A stretch of DNA of 18,150 nucleotides from Candidatus Bipolaricaulota bacterium (lineage in GTDB: Bacteria > Bipolaricaulota > Bipolaricaulia > UBA7950 > UBA9294): positions 1-18,150 of the forward strand of contig JAUWNS010000034.1 in NCBI GenBank assembly GCA_030612485.1. The letters run 5' to 3'. Both the position numbers and the translations under genes were made by a program. The notes below the pieces were generated by a model. The model searched no databases. It saw only the letters and a program-made list of their open reading frames with translations, and was not told the origin of the DNA. Positions 1-7,340 of the stretch are shown in pieces (positions within the stretch are counted from its first letter, which is position 1; each line of letters opens with the position of its first letter).

Positions 1-63
1 ATCGTGTTATACTTTGCCATCAAGGTATTTCGCCGGGAGCAGATATTGACACGGTGGAAGTGA
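1..63 (+). CDS. C-terminal end of a probable ABC-2 type transporter permease (partial)
   Basis: The first 20 codons of the window are open in frame 1 and end at TGA (61-63). They read as a hydrophobic segment (IVLYFAIKVF) followed by a short basic tail (RREQILTRWK). A last membrane helix followed by a charged tail of this kind is typical of ABC-2/NatB-like permeases, but 20 residues cannot prove the family. The stop lies 10 nt before the next start codon, and the Shine-Dalgarno of the next gene (GGAGG at about 65-69) overlaps the end of this one, so the two are probably co-transcribed. The gene start lies left of the window. That it is the tail of a membrane-protein gene is fairly secure; the ABC-2 assignment is a guess. 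Confidence 0.45.
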   Translation: MVLYFAIKVFRREQILTRWK

Positions 64-73
64 GGGAGGAAAG

Positions 74-1807
74 ATGGACTCAAAGATCTTGATCGCACTC
101 GCGGTGATCGGAGCGATTCTACTGGTCGGTCTGTTCGCGCCCCGAACAGAGGAGACCTCTCCGATCTTGGAAACAGGGCAACTCATCGAGGCTGGTCACT
201 TTGTCTTGGAACAAGCGGGCACGCCGGTGGTAAACGAGGAATACACCCTCTTCTTCTCGCCGGCAGAGGGGTACATGCTCCTCTCAGAGGCGCGTGTGAC
301 AACGGGAGATCAGACGATCTCTCTGGCACAACAATACCAGTTCGATCGCGATTTTTTGCCGATCCTCTATCATTTGGCCGCGGATACGCCCTCAGGATCG
401 CAGATCATCTCCGCGCAGATCGGCCTATCGGGGTTGCACATGGAGACGCGTGCCGGAACCTCGCAGCAGGGTGTTGACATCCCTGATGCTCGCAACACAG
501 CCATCCTCGATAATAACCTCGTTAGCCATTACCTCGTCCTGTTGATGGCCTACCAGGGAGGGGCGATCGAACACGACTTTACATCGGCGATCCCGCAAGT
601 ACTCCTCTCCTTACCCGCGCATATAGACGGACCAACAGCGACTCAATTCGTATCGGAAACGACCAGTTACGATGGAGATCTCTACACCATTCGCCTGGGT
701 GATATCCAGATTGAACTCGTCGTCTATCAAGGACGTCTTGTCGGGATCTTTATCGAAGCACAGGCCGTTCGCGCTTACAACCCTGACCTCTTCCCCAACG
801 GAATCTTCCTCGAAAAACAAGAAGCTGAAGCCCTCCCCGTAGGCGTGGTGGAGCAGGAAGTCACCTTTGAGAACGAAGGGATCACCCTTTCCGGGACGCT
901 CACCCTGCCCAAGGAGACGGGAAACCCCGTTTCCGGAGTTCTGTTCATCCACGGATCGGGGCCGGTCGATCGCGATGAGAACGCCGCAGGCCTGAAGATC
1001 GATCTCTTCCGTGAGCTCGCACACGCCCTTGCCAAGGCAGGAATTGGTTCACTCCGCTACGACAAGCGCGGCGTCGGGGAGAGTGAGGGCTTGTTCAGCG
1101 AGGCATCGATGGAGGATCTCCTCTCCGATGCACGCGCCGCCCTCTCTACCCTGCGAGCGATCGAGGGGATCGATGCGGAACGCTGCTTCGTCGTTGGGCA
1201 CAGTGAAGGGGGGATACTCGCCCCGATCATTGCCTCCGAGGATAGCCTTGCGGGGATCGTCCTCCTCGCCGGGGCAGCTCACTCGCTCGATATCATCATC
1301 CGCGGGCAGATCGAACGGCTGAACCAGGCGGCGGGAAAGAGCGAGGAGGAGGTACAGGCCGCGCTTGCTCAAGAGGATCAATACCTCGATTTCGTTCGCA
1401 CGAGCGAGGGCAAGTGGCCCGACTATTCCTTCGATGATCTCAAAGGGGCAATGCCATGGCTCACACAGGAGGCGCTCCCACAGATCACAGCGCTCCCTCT
1501 ATCCTGGCTGAGGGAACACTTCCTCCACGATCCGATCGAGACGATCCAGCAAGTATCCTGCCCGGTGCTGATACTCCAAGGAGAGAAGGACTCTCAGGTC
1601 CCAGCCGATGAGGCGAACCTCCTTGCCGCGGCCCTGGCGGCGGCAGGGAATGCGGACGTCACTCTCGATCTATTCCCTGATCTGAACCACCTGATGCGCC
1701 ACCATCCCGAAGAACCGAACCTGGTCTACCGCCACTTGGACGAGCCGGTCGATCCGAGAGTGATTGAGGGAGTGACAGGATGGATCAGCGAGCGCATTGT
1801 CCAGTAA
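74..1807 (+). CDS. Membrane-anchored/exported alpha/beta hydrolase (serine esterase/peptidase-like)
   Basis: The 577-residue protein has an N-terminal hydrophobic segment (about residues 4-21), so it is probably anchored outside the cytoplasm. Residues 25-260 form a less conserved N-terminal domain. From about 262 it is an alpha/beta hydrolase: strand and oxyanion region FIHGSGP (291-297), RYDKRGVGES (328-337), and nucleophile elbow GHSEGG with Ser377. Asp506 (GEKDSQVP) and His539 (DLNHLM) complete a likely triad. The layout, with a long N-terminal domain before the hydrolase, matches the DUF3887/BAAT-like hydrolases often labelled 'alpha/beta fold hydrolase'; the substrate is unknown. The ATG at 74 has GGAGG four bases upstream. 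The 3' end overlaps the rsmA start by 11 bp, so translation is probably coupled. All catalytic residues are present, so it should be active. Confidence 0.88.
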   Translation: MDSKILIALAVIGAILLVGLFAPRTEETSPILETGQLIEAGHFVLEQAGTPVVNEEYTLFFSPAEGYMLLSEARVTTGDQTISLAQQYQFDRDFLPILYHLAADTPSGSQIISAQIGLSGLHMETRAGTSQQGVDIPDARNTAILDNNLVSHYLVLLMAYQGGAIEHDFTSAIPQVLLSLPAHIDGPTATQFVSETTSYDGDLYTIRLGDIQIELVVYQGRLVGIFIEAQAVRAYNPDLFPNGIFLEKQEAEALPVGVVEQEVTFENEGITLSGTLTLPKETGNPVSGVLFIHGSGPVDRDENAAGLKIDLFRELAHALAKAGIGSLRYDKRGVGESEGLFSEASMEDLLSDARAALSTLRAIEGIDAERCFVVGHSEGGILAPIIASEDSLAGIVLLAGAAHSLDIIIRGQIERLNQAAGKSEEEVQAALAQEDQYLDFVRTSEGKWPDYSFDDLKGAMPWLTQEALPQITALPLSWLREHFLHDPIETIQQVSCPVLILQGEKDSQVPADEANLLAAALAAAGNADVTLDLFPDLNHLMRHHPEEPNLVYRHLDEPVDPRVIEGVTGWISERIVQ

Positions 1808-2627
1808 CGATCTGATATCGAAGGAGGAGGTCGCCTCCCTCCTCCACGTGGCAGGCGTTCACCCGAGCAAGCGTCTGGGACAGAACTTCCTCGTCGATCG
1901 TGCGGTCCTCGATGCGATCATCATTGAGGTAGAGCGGGCCGCTCCACGTGAGATCCTCGAGATTGGAGCCGGGCTGGGGACGGTCACCCGCGAGCTCGCA
2001 GGGTTTGCCGACCATGTCATCGCAATCGAGGTCGACCGGCGGCTCGCAAAGATCCTCGAACAGACCGTCGGGGAGATGAAAAACGTCGAGGTCGTGCGCG
2101 AGGATATCCTTGCGTACGATCTTCGCCATGCGAGCAAGAGCGGACTCATCTTCGTGGTCGGGAACATCCCCTATAGGATCACCGCTCCAATCCTGAAGCA
2201 CCTTGTTGAGAATCGGGAGTCGATCTGTGGGGCGCTTCTTCTCACGCAACGCGAGGTTGCAGAGAAGGTTGCAGCGAGCCCAGGCCGGAATGGATCAGCC
2301 TTGGGGGTCTTCCTTCAGGCATACGCGGATATCCACGTGATCAGGCGCGTCTCCAGGGGGTCATTCCATCCTGTGCCCGAGGTCGACTCGACCCTGTGGA
2401 GCCTCTCGTTCTTGAGACAGCCCCGATTCACGGCTGACAAAGAGAAGTTCTTCACCATCGTTCGTACCCTCTACGGCAAGCGGCGTAAGATGATCCGAAG
2501 CGCCCTGCGAGATCTCCTAGCCGTCGAACAGGTTGCAGAGATCCTGGAAACCGCTGGCATTGATCCCACCGTCCGAGGAGAGACCCTCTCACTGGAAGAG
2601 ATCGACAGGATAGCACAACTCGTCTGA
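1797..2627 (+). CDS. rsmA: 16S rRNA (adenine1518/1519-N6)-dimethyltransferase RsmA/KsgA
   Basis: RsmA dimethylates two adjacent adenines in helix 45 of 16S rRNA with SAM, a late step of 30S assembly. The 276-residue length is normal. The family N-terminal signature KRLGQNFL is at 25-32, SAM motif I EIGAGLG at 55-61, acidic residues of motif II (IEVD) at 77-80, and catalytic motif IV NIPY at 123-126 (NLPY in most members). A basic C-terminal domain follows. I use the TTG at 1797 because it gives the usual 25 or so residues before the signature. An in-frame GTG at 1848 lies 17 nt after a strong AAGGAGGAGG (1821-1830) and is the alternative start. The gene begins inside the end of the hydrolase gene, and its stop is one base from the stop of the convergent CDF gene. 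Confidence 0.95.
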   Translation: MSSNDLISKEEVASLLHVAGVHPSKRLGQNFLVDRAVLDAIIIEVERAAPREILEIGAGLGTVTRELAGFADHVIAIEVDRRLAKILEQTVGEMKNVEVVREDILAYDLRHASKSGLIFVVGNIPYRITAPILKHLVENRESICGALLLTQREVAEKVAASPGRNGSALGVFLQAYADIHVIRRVSRGSFHPVPEVDSTLWSLSFLRQPRFTADKEKFFTIVRTLYGKRRKMIRSALRDLLAVEQVAEILETAGIDPTVRGETLSLEEIDRIAQLV

Positions 2628-2628
2628 G

Positions 2629-3588
2629 TTAATTCTTACTAGGACGGTTGTGCTCACTGAGTTCCGGCGTATCGGGCTCGACGTGCACCATCACGTTCAC
2701 CGGGCGCTTGCAGGCCGACTTCACGGCTTCCTCCACCTGCATCGAGATGCGATGGCCTTGCAAGAGCGACAGGGTAGGATCGACGAGGACGTGCAGGTCA
2801 ACGAATGGCTCGCGTCCCACGCTGCGTGTGCGAAGTGCGTGCCAACTGCGCACCGCAGGGACCCGCTCGATCGCTGCTTGGATCGTTTCGCGTTCCACCC
2901 GCGAAAGCGAGCCCTCTACCAGCTCGTGGAGGACATCACGCACGGTCCTCCCACCGGCCACGACAACCATCAGTCCGACAGCGATCCCCGCGACCTGATC
3001 GGCATGTCCCCAGCCCAGAAGCCCACTAAGCCCTCCAATGAGGACGGCTACCGAAGAGAGAGCGTCGGAGCGGTGATGCCAGGCATTGGCGTGCAAGGCC
3101 GGACTCCTCAGCCGGCGCGCAACGCGGATCGTACGTCGGTAGACCCACTCCTTGGCAAGGACTGAAACCGTTGCTACGAGAACAACAACAAGTCCTGGAT
3201 AAACCTCCTGCCGTGCATAGAAGTTCGATCCAGCCTTCCACGCGATGTAGAGGCCGACGAGGATCAGCGCTCCCGCGACTAGCCCGCCGGCGAGCGTCTC
3301 GTAGCGCCCGTGCCCATAGGGATGACTCGGATCAGCTGGTTTTGACGAGAGGCGTATTCCTCCAAGAACGACAAGGTCGGTCGCTATATCCGATGCTGAA
3401 TGAATACCATCAGCGACCAAGGCGACCGATCCGGTGAGCACCCCAGCGATCAGCTTGATAAAAGAGAGCGCAACGTTGATGATAATCCCAAACAGCGTCA
3501 CGCGGATACCGGAATCGAACTGCGGTTGAGCCTTATTTGGAAGAACGTTCATGGCGAACATTCTATGCCGCGATATTCCTCCAGACAA
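2629..3588 (-). CDS. Cation diffusion facilitator (CDF) family metal efflux transporter
   Basis: CDF proteins export divalent metals such as Zn, Fe, Mn or Co by exchange for protons across the inner membrane. The 319 residues contain hydrophobic helices from about 28 to 220 and a cytoplasmic C-terminal domain with the usual VHVEP end. The two metal-site motifs are D60-H63xxxD67 (DGIHSASD) and H171xxxD175 (HHRSD), and the conserved HPYGHGRYE loop is at 89-97. The D..HxxxD/HxxxD pattern fits a broad-specificity or Mn/Fe-type member better than an H-rich Zn-specific one, but the metal cannot be decided. The coordinate uses a TTG start. The ATGs at 3561 and 3552 are alternatives, and GGAGG lies 16 nt before the first of them. 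The gene converges on rsmA with a single base between the stops. Confidence 0.9.
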   Translation of the reverse strand: MSGGISRHRMFAMNVLPNKAQPQFDSGIRVTLFGIIINVALSFIKLIAGVLTGSVALVADGIHSASDIATDLVVLGGIRLSSKPADPSHPYGHGRYETLAGGLVAGALILVGLYIAWKAGSNFYARQEVYPGLVVVLVATVSVLAKEWVYRRTIRVARRLRSPALHANAWHHRSDALSSVAVLIGGLSGLLGWGHADQVAGIAVGLMVVVAGGRTVRDVLHELVEGSLSRVERETIQAAIERVPAVRSWHALRTRSVGREPFVDLHVLVDPTLSLLQGHRISMQVEEAVKSACKRPVNVMVHVEPDTPELSEHNRPSKN

Positions 3589-3634
3589 ACGTCGAGGAAG
3601 GAACTTAGAAAACGCGGGGCAGCGAGGCCCTATC

Positions 3635-4324
3635 TTACCCCTGCCGCTTAATCACCCTCGCCGGGACACCAATAGCGGTAACGTCATTGGGGATATCATC
3701 GATGACGGCGGCTCCGGCTCCGATGATGACATTCCTACCGATTTTAACCCCCTGAACAACACTCGCTCCGATCCCGATGTGAGTGAGCTCTCCCACGCGA
3801 ACATTACCCGCCAGGTGAGCACCAGGAGAAATATGTACATAATCCTCAAGCACACAGTCATGATCGACAGTTGCTCCGGTGTTAATAATTGCATTCTCTC
3901 CAATCTTGGTGCCGGAGTTGATTGTGGTGTTGGCCATGATCACCGTCCCAACTCCAATGAAGACGTTTCTCCCGATTTGAGCAGAAGGATGAACAGCGCA
4001 GGCTAATTCATAATCCAACGCATTTATCGTTTGCCAAAGCTTCTTGCGCGCTGCATTCTCACCAATAGCAAGAATCAGTTTACTGTCACGATAGGTCTTG
4101 TCCTTGAGAACGTTTTCTCCACCAATGACGGGGTATCCGCAGAATTCACCTTTCCAAAGCTTAGGATCATCGTCGATAATGCCTATTATTCTGTACTGTT
4201 CTTCTTTGATAACAATGTCAATGATCACCTTGCCGTGCCCGCTCGCGCCGTAAACCAAAAGATCAAGCCTCGCGTCGCCCTTAGACATTTTCTCCCTTAA
4301 AGGATGGCGATATCCCTCCCTCAT
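3635..4324 (-). CDS. NeuD/PglD-family sugar O/N-acyltransferase (left-handed beta-helix)
   Basis: Residues 22-110 form the nucleotide-sugar binding domain with the signature VYGASGHGK (24-32). Residues 112-215 are hexapeptide repeats of the left-handed beta-helix, and the end (VTAIGVPARVIK) is the typical cap. His155 in TVDHD corresponds to the catalytic base of PglD-type enzymes. Members acetylate sialic acid or UDP-amino sugars such as a UDP-bacillosamine precursor with acetyl-CoA, which fits the phosphoglycosyl transferase and wecB nearby. The ATG at 4324 overlaps the upstream stop as ATGA and suggests translational coupling. The internal ATG at 4288, with AAGGGAG just upstream, gives a more family-like N-terminus and may be the true start. 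Confidence 0.88.
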   Translation of the reverse strand: MREGYRHPLREKMSKGDARLDLLVYGASGHGKVIIDIVIKEEQYRIIGIIDDDPKLWKGEFCGYPVIGGENVLKDKTYRDSKLILAIGENAARKKLWQTINALDYELACAVHPSAQIGRNVFIGVGTVIMANTTINSGTKIGENAIINTGATVDHDCVLEDYVHISPGAHLAGNVRVGELTHIGIGASVVQGVKIGRNVIIGAGAAVIDDIPNDVTAIGVPARVIKRQG

Positions 4325-4647
4325 ACGTACTCCAGACTGGGATCATCACGGATATAGGAAAGCTGCTGCCCTAGATAGGGTAACGGCGACAGGTCGTGCC
4401 ACTTTCGCAATAGGTGATAACTCGGCGAGGTAAGAAGACGGCAGGCATCCACTGCCTCACGCCATTCTGTCCGGCGAATCTCAGTTACCGTCTCCAGATT
4501 CGGCAACAGTCCAAAGTCCCAGGCTGAGCACAATCGCGCGAGAAAATCCACCTGATTAGCTAAACCATGTAATTCTTCCGGCGGCTCCATATCAGGATAT
4601 AGAGCGCCATCGATCCAGTCTTGATCAGGCCTATTTGGTGAGCGCAT
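4321..4647 (-). CDS. Hypothetical 108-aa protein coupled to the AbiEii-like gene
   Basis: I do not recognise this family. The product is small and acidic, rich in Trp, Leu and Pro (for example QVDFLARLCSAWDF and LRKWHDLSPLPYL), with no signal peptide, membrane helix or Cys cluster. The ATG is preceded by a strong Shine-Dalgarno (GGAGGAG, 7 nt away) embedded in the end of the upstream nucleotidyltransferase gene, which it overlaps by 17 bp. Its own stop overlaps the NeuD-like start as ATGA. That packing suggests it is co-translated with the nucleotidyltransferase and is its functional partner, possibly an antitoxin or specificity subunit. This is inference from position only. It does not resemble the winged-helix AbiEi antitoxins I know. 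Confidence 0.7.
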   Translation of the reverse strand: MRSPNRPDQDWIDGALYPDMEPPEELHGLANQVDFLARLCSAWDFGLLPNLETVTEIRRTEWREAVDACRLLTSPSYHLLRKWHDLSPLPYLGQQLSYIRDDPSLEYV

Positions 4648-5341
4648 CTAGGAACTCCTCCGCAAACCAGGCGCGTACTTGCTGGGCTTCCATCCGTTTT
4701 TCTGGGTCTTCAATCTGTACCAGAGGGCGGTGCTGGACAATACGAGTCACATGTGTCTCAATGGCCAATCGGGCACGGTTGCTATCTGTATCGCTCCTTG
4801 CCAAGCGTTGGCGACGCCTCCATAGTTCCCAACAGTGTTGCGGCGTCGTTACCCCAGCCTGACACAGAGCATAGATGTCACGGAAATCGCGTGGCGCGCC
4901 CCGTTCGACCAACGCTACCATCTTACTCGCCAGCAGATCAGGAAAACTATCCAGGAGTACATCCGTCCACTCTGCCAACGAGGAAGGCTCCAACTGGGCA
5001 GACCGATGTGCAATCTGAAAACTAAAAACCGTCTTTCCCGCTTGCATTAATTCGACACTGACCACGTCTCCCCAAGTGCGTATCTTGACCTGCCCAAAGG
5101 GTTCAAGCGCTGCTTCCAGCACATTGATCACTCGGCGCCGATCCTCGGCAGTAGCCGTGGGAGCCCACCACGCATCCACATCGTGAGTGGAGCGATAGTC
5201 GAGGTAGTGTAACAAGCCAAAAGCACCGCCCAGGGAGAGGTTCTCTCCCAGTTCGCTGGCTGCCAGGGCTTGCAGACATGCCTCGGCATACTCAGGAATA
5301 TGCTTCGGGCGCTGTGGCTGCATTACATCACTGTTGGTCAT
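4631..5341 (-). CDS. AbiEii/AbiGii-type nucleotidyltransferase (toxin-like)
   Basis: The 236-residue protein carries the nucleotidyltransferase signature GGAFGLLHYLDYRSTHDVD (38-56), with Asp54 and Asp56 as the probable metal ligands. Lys140 and the motif RDFRDIYAL (151-159) are typical of the AbiEii/AbiGii (DUF1814-like) family. Relatives act as NTP-transferring toxins in type IV TA/abortive infection systems, while others are uncharacterised housekeeping-like proteins. I choose the ATG at 5341 because GGGGAG lies 7 nt upstream. A longer in-frame ATG at 5380 falls where transcription probably starts. No AbiEi-like gene precedes it; the only coupled gene is the 108-aa ORF downstream. It sits between the sugar transferase and the NeuD-like gene. 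Confidence 0.78.
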   Translation of the reverse strand: MTNSDVMQPQRPKHIPEYAEACLQALAASELGENLSLGGAFGLLHYLDYRSTHDVDAWWAPTATAEDRRRVINVLEAALEPFGQVKIRTWGDVVSVELMQAGKTVFSFQIAHRSAQLEPSSLAEWTDVLLDSFPDLLASKMVALVERGAPRDFRDIYALCQAGVTTPQHCWELWRRRQRLARSDTDSNRARLAIETHVTRIVQHRPLVQIEDPEKRMEAQQVRAWFAEEFLDALTK

Positions 5342-5385
5342 CCTAACACTCCCCATATCGCGCTGCTTATCCGCAGCCATTAGAC

Positions 5386-5394
5386 ATTATACCA
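5386..5394 (-). promoter_or_regulatory. Extended -10 promoter of the AbiEii-like operon
   Basis: The minus strand reads TGGTATAAT, a perfect extended -10 (TGN plus consensus hexamer). No convincing -35 is present, which is acceptable for extended -10 promoters. Transcription would begin near 5380, giving a leader of about 40 nt with the GGGGAG ribosome site of the 5341 ATG. This supports the shorter start of the nucleotidyltransferase. Confidence 0.6.
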
Positions 5395-5445
5395 CCCATA
5401 AAAACTAGAAAGCCCAAGGCCTCCACTGAACATCTCTTCAAGCGA

Positions 5446-6093
5446 TCACTCTTCACGGTGCGCCCCTTCCTCAGGCGGCGCGACAAACGGATCGTTCACC
5501 CCATCCTCCCCGTACAGCCCCTCGTGCGTAACTAGCACTGTCCAAAGCGTCTTGAACAGGATCTTGATATCGAGCCCGCGCGCCCAATGCTCCACGTACC
5601 AGACATCAAGCTCTATCCGCTCCTTCCAGGAGAGCGCGTTTCGCCCCGAGACCACGGCAAGGCTGGTAATTCCCGGCTTCACTTGAAGCCTGCAGCGCTG
5701 AAAGTCGTTGTAGTGTTCAACCTGATAACGCAAGGTGGGCCGTGGCCCGACTAGGCTCATCTCACCAATGAACACGTTGATCAGTTGAGGAAGCTCATCC
5801 AAGCCCCAATTTCGGAGCAAAGTGCCCACTCGCGTGATCCGCAAATCGTCCTTAGCCACATTGTATCCGAGGCCCTTTCGTACAGCCCCAACAACCATGG
5901 TGCGAAACTTCCAAACCTTGAATGATCGCCCATCCTTTCCGACTCGCTCTTGCCGAAAGAAGACCGAGCCCTTCGAGTCAAGCTTGATCGCCAGAGCAGT
6001 GATGGCAAAGGGCACGGCCAACAGGACAAGCCCGATGAAGCTTAGTAGGATATCGATGAGACGTTCCAGGATAAGCTGTGCCTTTGAACTCAT
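5446..6093 (-). CDS. Initiating sugar transferase (monotopic phosphoglycosyl transferase, PglC/WcaJ-like)
   Basis: The enzyme moves a sugar-1-phosphate from a UDP-sugar to undecaprenyl phosphate, the first membrane step of capsule, O-antigen or glycoprotein glycan synthesis. The 215-residue length is that of the minimal PglC-like catalytic form. A hydrophobic segment at about 13-37 is the re-entrant membrane helix. KFRTM (62-66), the catalytic Asp-Glu pair D99-E100 in LDELPQL, and the signature SLVGPRP (113-119) are all intact. The C-terminus (PGITSLAVVSGRN...) is typical. The ATG at 6093 has GAGGG close upstream. A NeuD/PglD-like gene lies downstream on the same strand, so a bacillosamine-like or other acetylated amino sugar is a reasonable but unproven substrate. 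Confidence 0.93.
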   Translation of the reverse strand: MSSKAQLILERLIDILLSFIGLVLLAVPFAITALAIKLDSKGSVFFRQERVGKDGRSFKVWKFRTMVVGAVRKGLGYNVAKDDLRITRVGTLLRNWGLDELPQLINVFIGEMSLVGPRPTLRYQVEHYNDFQRCRLQVKPGITSLAVVSGRNALSWKERIELDVWYVEHWARGLDIKILFKTLWTVLVTHEGLYGEDGVNDPFVAPPEEGAHREE

Positions 6094-6169
6094 ATACCCT
6101 CTTTATTTTCCACAATCTCAAAAGCGCGGTTGTACCGTTTGTGTCCGCTCAAATGGAGCACATTCCCGC

Positions 6170-6232
6170 TTCACTCTTCACCCTTCACTATTTACCATTC
6201 ACTATTTACCATTCACTATTCACCATTCACCC
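6170..6232. repeat. Heptanucleotide array A1 (TTYACYN, nine in-register units)
   Basis: Nine consecutive 7-nt units start at 6170: TTCACTC, TTCACCC, TTCACTA, TTTACCA, TTCACTA, TTTACCA, TTCACTA, TTCACCA, TTCACCC. There is no break in register. The last unit contains the stop codon of the four-helix-bundle gene (TCA at 6227-6229, TGA on the minus strand). It fills most of the gap between that gene and the sugar transferase. Confidence 0.93.
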
Positions 6233-6583
6233 ATTCTTCAACGACCTAATCAATCCAGTCAACATCTTGCCAATAGCATCCAACTTGTGATCCAGTCTAG
6301 CTTTTTCGCTTTCGTCTATGTAATTCAGTCTCCAAGCTACTTCTAGTTGTGTATCGATCTCACTTGCCGAGCCCCGAGCAATATACAAGAACTGGACAAA
6401 CTCTTTTCTCGTTTGCCTTGCCGCGCTCTCTGCAATGTTACTCGGTATCGAAACAGCAGCCCGTCTTAGCTGATCAGCAAGCGCATACTGTTCCGTCTTC
6501 GGAAACGACCTCGTGGCCTGATACACGTCAACGACAAAGCCGACCGCCTCATTCCACACATCGAGCCTTCTATGCGGCCTCAT
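6227..6583 (-). CDS. Four-helix bundle protein (S23/TIGR02436 family)
   Basis: The 118-residue protein begins with the family signature around LDVWNEAVGFVVDVYQATRSFP. It continues with YALADQLRRAAVSIPSNIAE (about 34-53) and ARGSASEIDTQLEVAWRL (about 69-86), all diagnostic of the family first seen as ORFs in 23S rRNA intervening sequences. Structures known for the family are four-helix bundles that assemble as pentamers; the cellular role is not established. Copies like this one, outside rRNA, are common and often lie beside repeats. Both sides of the gene carry arrays of the same heptamer: one begins 22 nt upstream of the ATG and the other includes the stop codon. No neighbour is functionally related in an obvious way, so it may be a mobile or repeat-associated cassette. 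Confidence 0.92.
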   Translation of the reverse strand: MRPHRRLDVWNEAVGFVVDVYQATRSFPKTEQYALADQLRRAAVSIPSNIAESAARQTRKEFVQFLYIARGSASEIDTQLEVAWRLNYIDESEKARLDHKLDAIGKMLTGLIRSLKNG

Positions 6584-6604
6584 CTGTCCGTTCCTGTCCT
6601 ACCC

Positions 6605-6639
6605 TTCACCATTCACCATTTACTATTCACCCTTCACCA
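6605..6639. repeat. Heptanucleotide array A2 (five units)
   Basis: Five in-register units are TTCACCA, TTCACCA, TTTACTA, TTCACCC and TTCACCA, the same family as the array at 6170-6232 and in the same orientation. On the minus strand it encodes the last residues and the TAG stop of the PIN toxin gene (stop at 6623-6625). It lies directly upstream of the four-helix-bundle gene. Confidence 0.9.
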
Positions 6640-7051
6640 TCAAGCCTTCCGCTTCGGCTGCTGCCTTAAGCCGCTCATCGAAGCAAGAAAACGAGACATC
6701 CAAGCGAGTCCTATTCCGTAAAAGGAGTGCTGCCGCCAAATGAATTGCATCAAATCCTCTAAGGGACTGCCTCTCCGTCAATGTCCCACCTAGTTTGGCC
6801 ACGCTCTCGGAAACCTCCACGATGAAGTAGTTATCCCAATCCCGTATTAGGTCCTCAACTACCTGGTCATGTTCTTCTTTAGAGAGTTCCCCTTCACGAT
6901 ATTTTCTGGCGATTCCAGCCCTCGCTTCCACGTAGGCTACACGGGAAGTTGAGACGATCCGGGCTTTTCCCACCGCTCTTCTAACCTCTTGCGATCCCGA
7001 CTCTTCGATATACAGCTTTACCAGAGCACTGGTATCGAGGTAAAGGGTCAT
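6623..7051 (-). CDS. vapC: PIN-domain ribonuclease toxin (VapC family)
   Basis: VapC toxins are Mg-dependent endoribonucleases that cut tRNA or rRNA when freed from their antitoxin. The 142-residue protein has the PIN acidic set Asp6 (LYLDTSALVKLY), Glu42 (AYVEARAGIAR), Asp101 (GFDAIHLAAAL) and Asp125 (FSCFDERL), so the active site looks complete. It overlaps the antitoxin gene by ATGA (7048-7051), the usual coupling. The C-terminal residues MVKGE and the TAG stop are written in the heptamer array at 6605-6639, so the natural end of the gene may have been replaced by repeat sequence. Catalytic residues are unaffected. Confidence 0.93.
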   Translation of the reverse strand: MTLYLDTSALVKLYIEESGSQEVRRAVGKARIVSTSRVAYVEARAGIARKYREGELSKEEHDQVVEDLIRDWDNYFIVEVSESVAKLGGTLTERQSLRGFDAIHLAAALLLRNRTRLDVSFSCFDERLKAAAEAEGLMVKGE

Positions 7052-7317
7052 CTGCGATCCTCGACGACCAGCTCGGAAAGCGGGCGCCCGTGACCCTTCA
7101 CCGGCCGCGAAGCCCCTGTTGGCTTACCACCAGCCCAGGCAGCGGTGCCCTCCTCTACCAACGCTAGGAGCTCCTTGTTCACCTTCTTTCGTTTCATTGG
7201 GATCAAGAGAGCGATCACCTCACTCCGATTCGTTATCTCAAACTGTTTCCCCTCTTTAACCTGCGTCAGGTAAAGGCTCAGCTTATCTCGCAATTCTCTG
7301 ATTCCAACACTCGGCAT
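7048..7317 (-). CDS. Phd/YefM-type antitoxin of the VapC pair
   Basis: The 89-residue protein starts with MPSVGIRELRDKLSLYLTQV, followed by an ITNRSEVIALLIP segment (about 28-40). This is the dimeric DNA-binding fold of Phd/YefM antitoxins. Residues about 45-89 are flexible and basic/acidic, as expected for the toxin-wrapping tail. The Shine-Dalgarno AAGGAGGG lies about 10 nt upstream of the ATG. The promoter region carries an inverted repeat overlapping the -10 box, the expected target of its own autorepression with VapC. Confidence 0.92.
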   Translation of the reverse strand: MPSVGIRELRDKLSLYLTQVKEGKQFEITNRSEVIALLIPMKRKKVNKELLALVEEGTAAWAGGKPTGASRPVKGHGRPLSELVVEDRR

Positions 7318-7340
7318 GATTCTTCTTCCCTCCTTCCGCC

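Noticed and set aside
611..1381. Minus-strand ORFs within the hydrolase gene
   Set aside because: They are shadows of a well-supported coding frame with all catalytic motifs.
2600..2650. Bidirectional terminator between rsmA and the CDF gene
   Set aside because: Only one base separates the stops and I see no stable hairpin with a T tract.
5342..5380. Longer start (ATG at 5380) for the AbiEii-like gene, as a leaderless mRNA
   Set aside because: The ATG lies at the predicted transcription start, but the next ATG at 5341 has a well-spaced GGGGAG. The leaderless option is possible but less likely.
6078..6290. Plus-strand ORF rich in FTIHHS-like peptides
   Set aside because: It is only the heptamer array read in one frame; no ribosome site and no homology expected.
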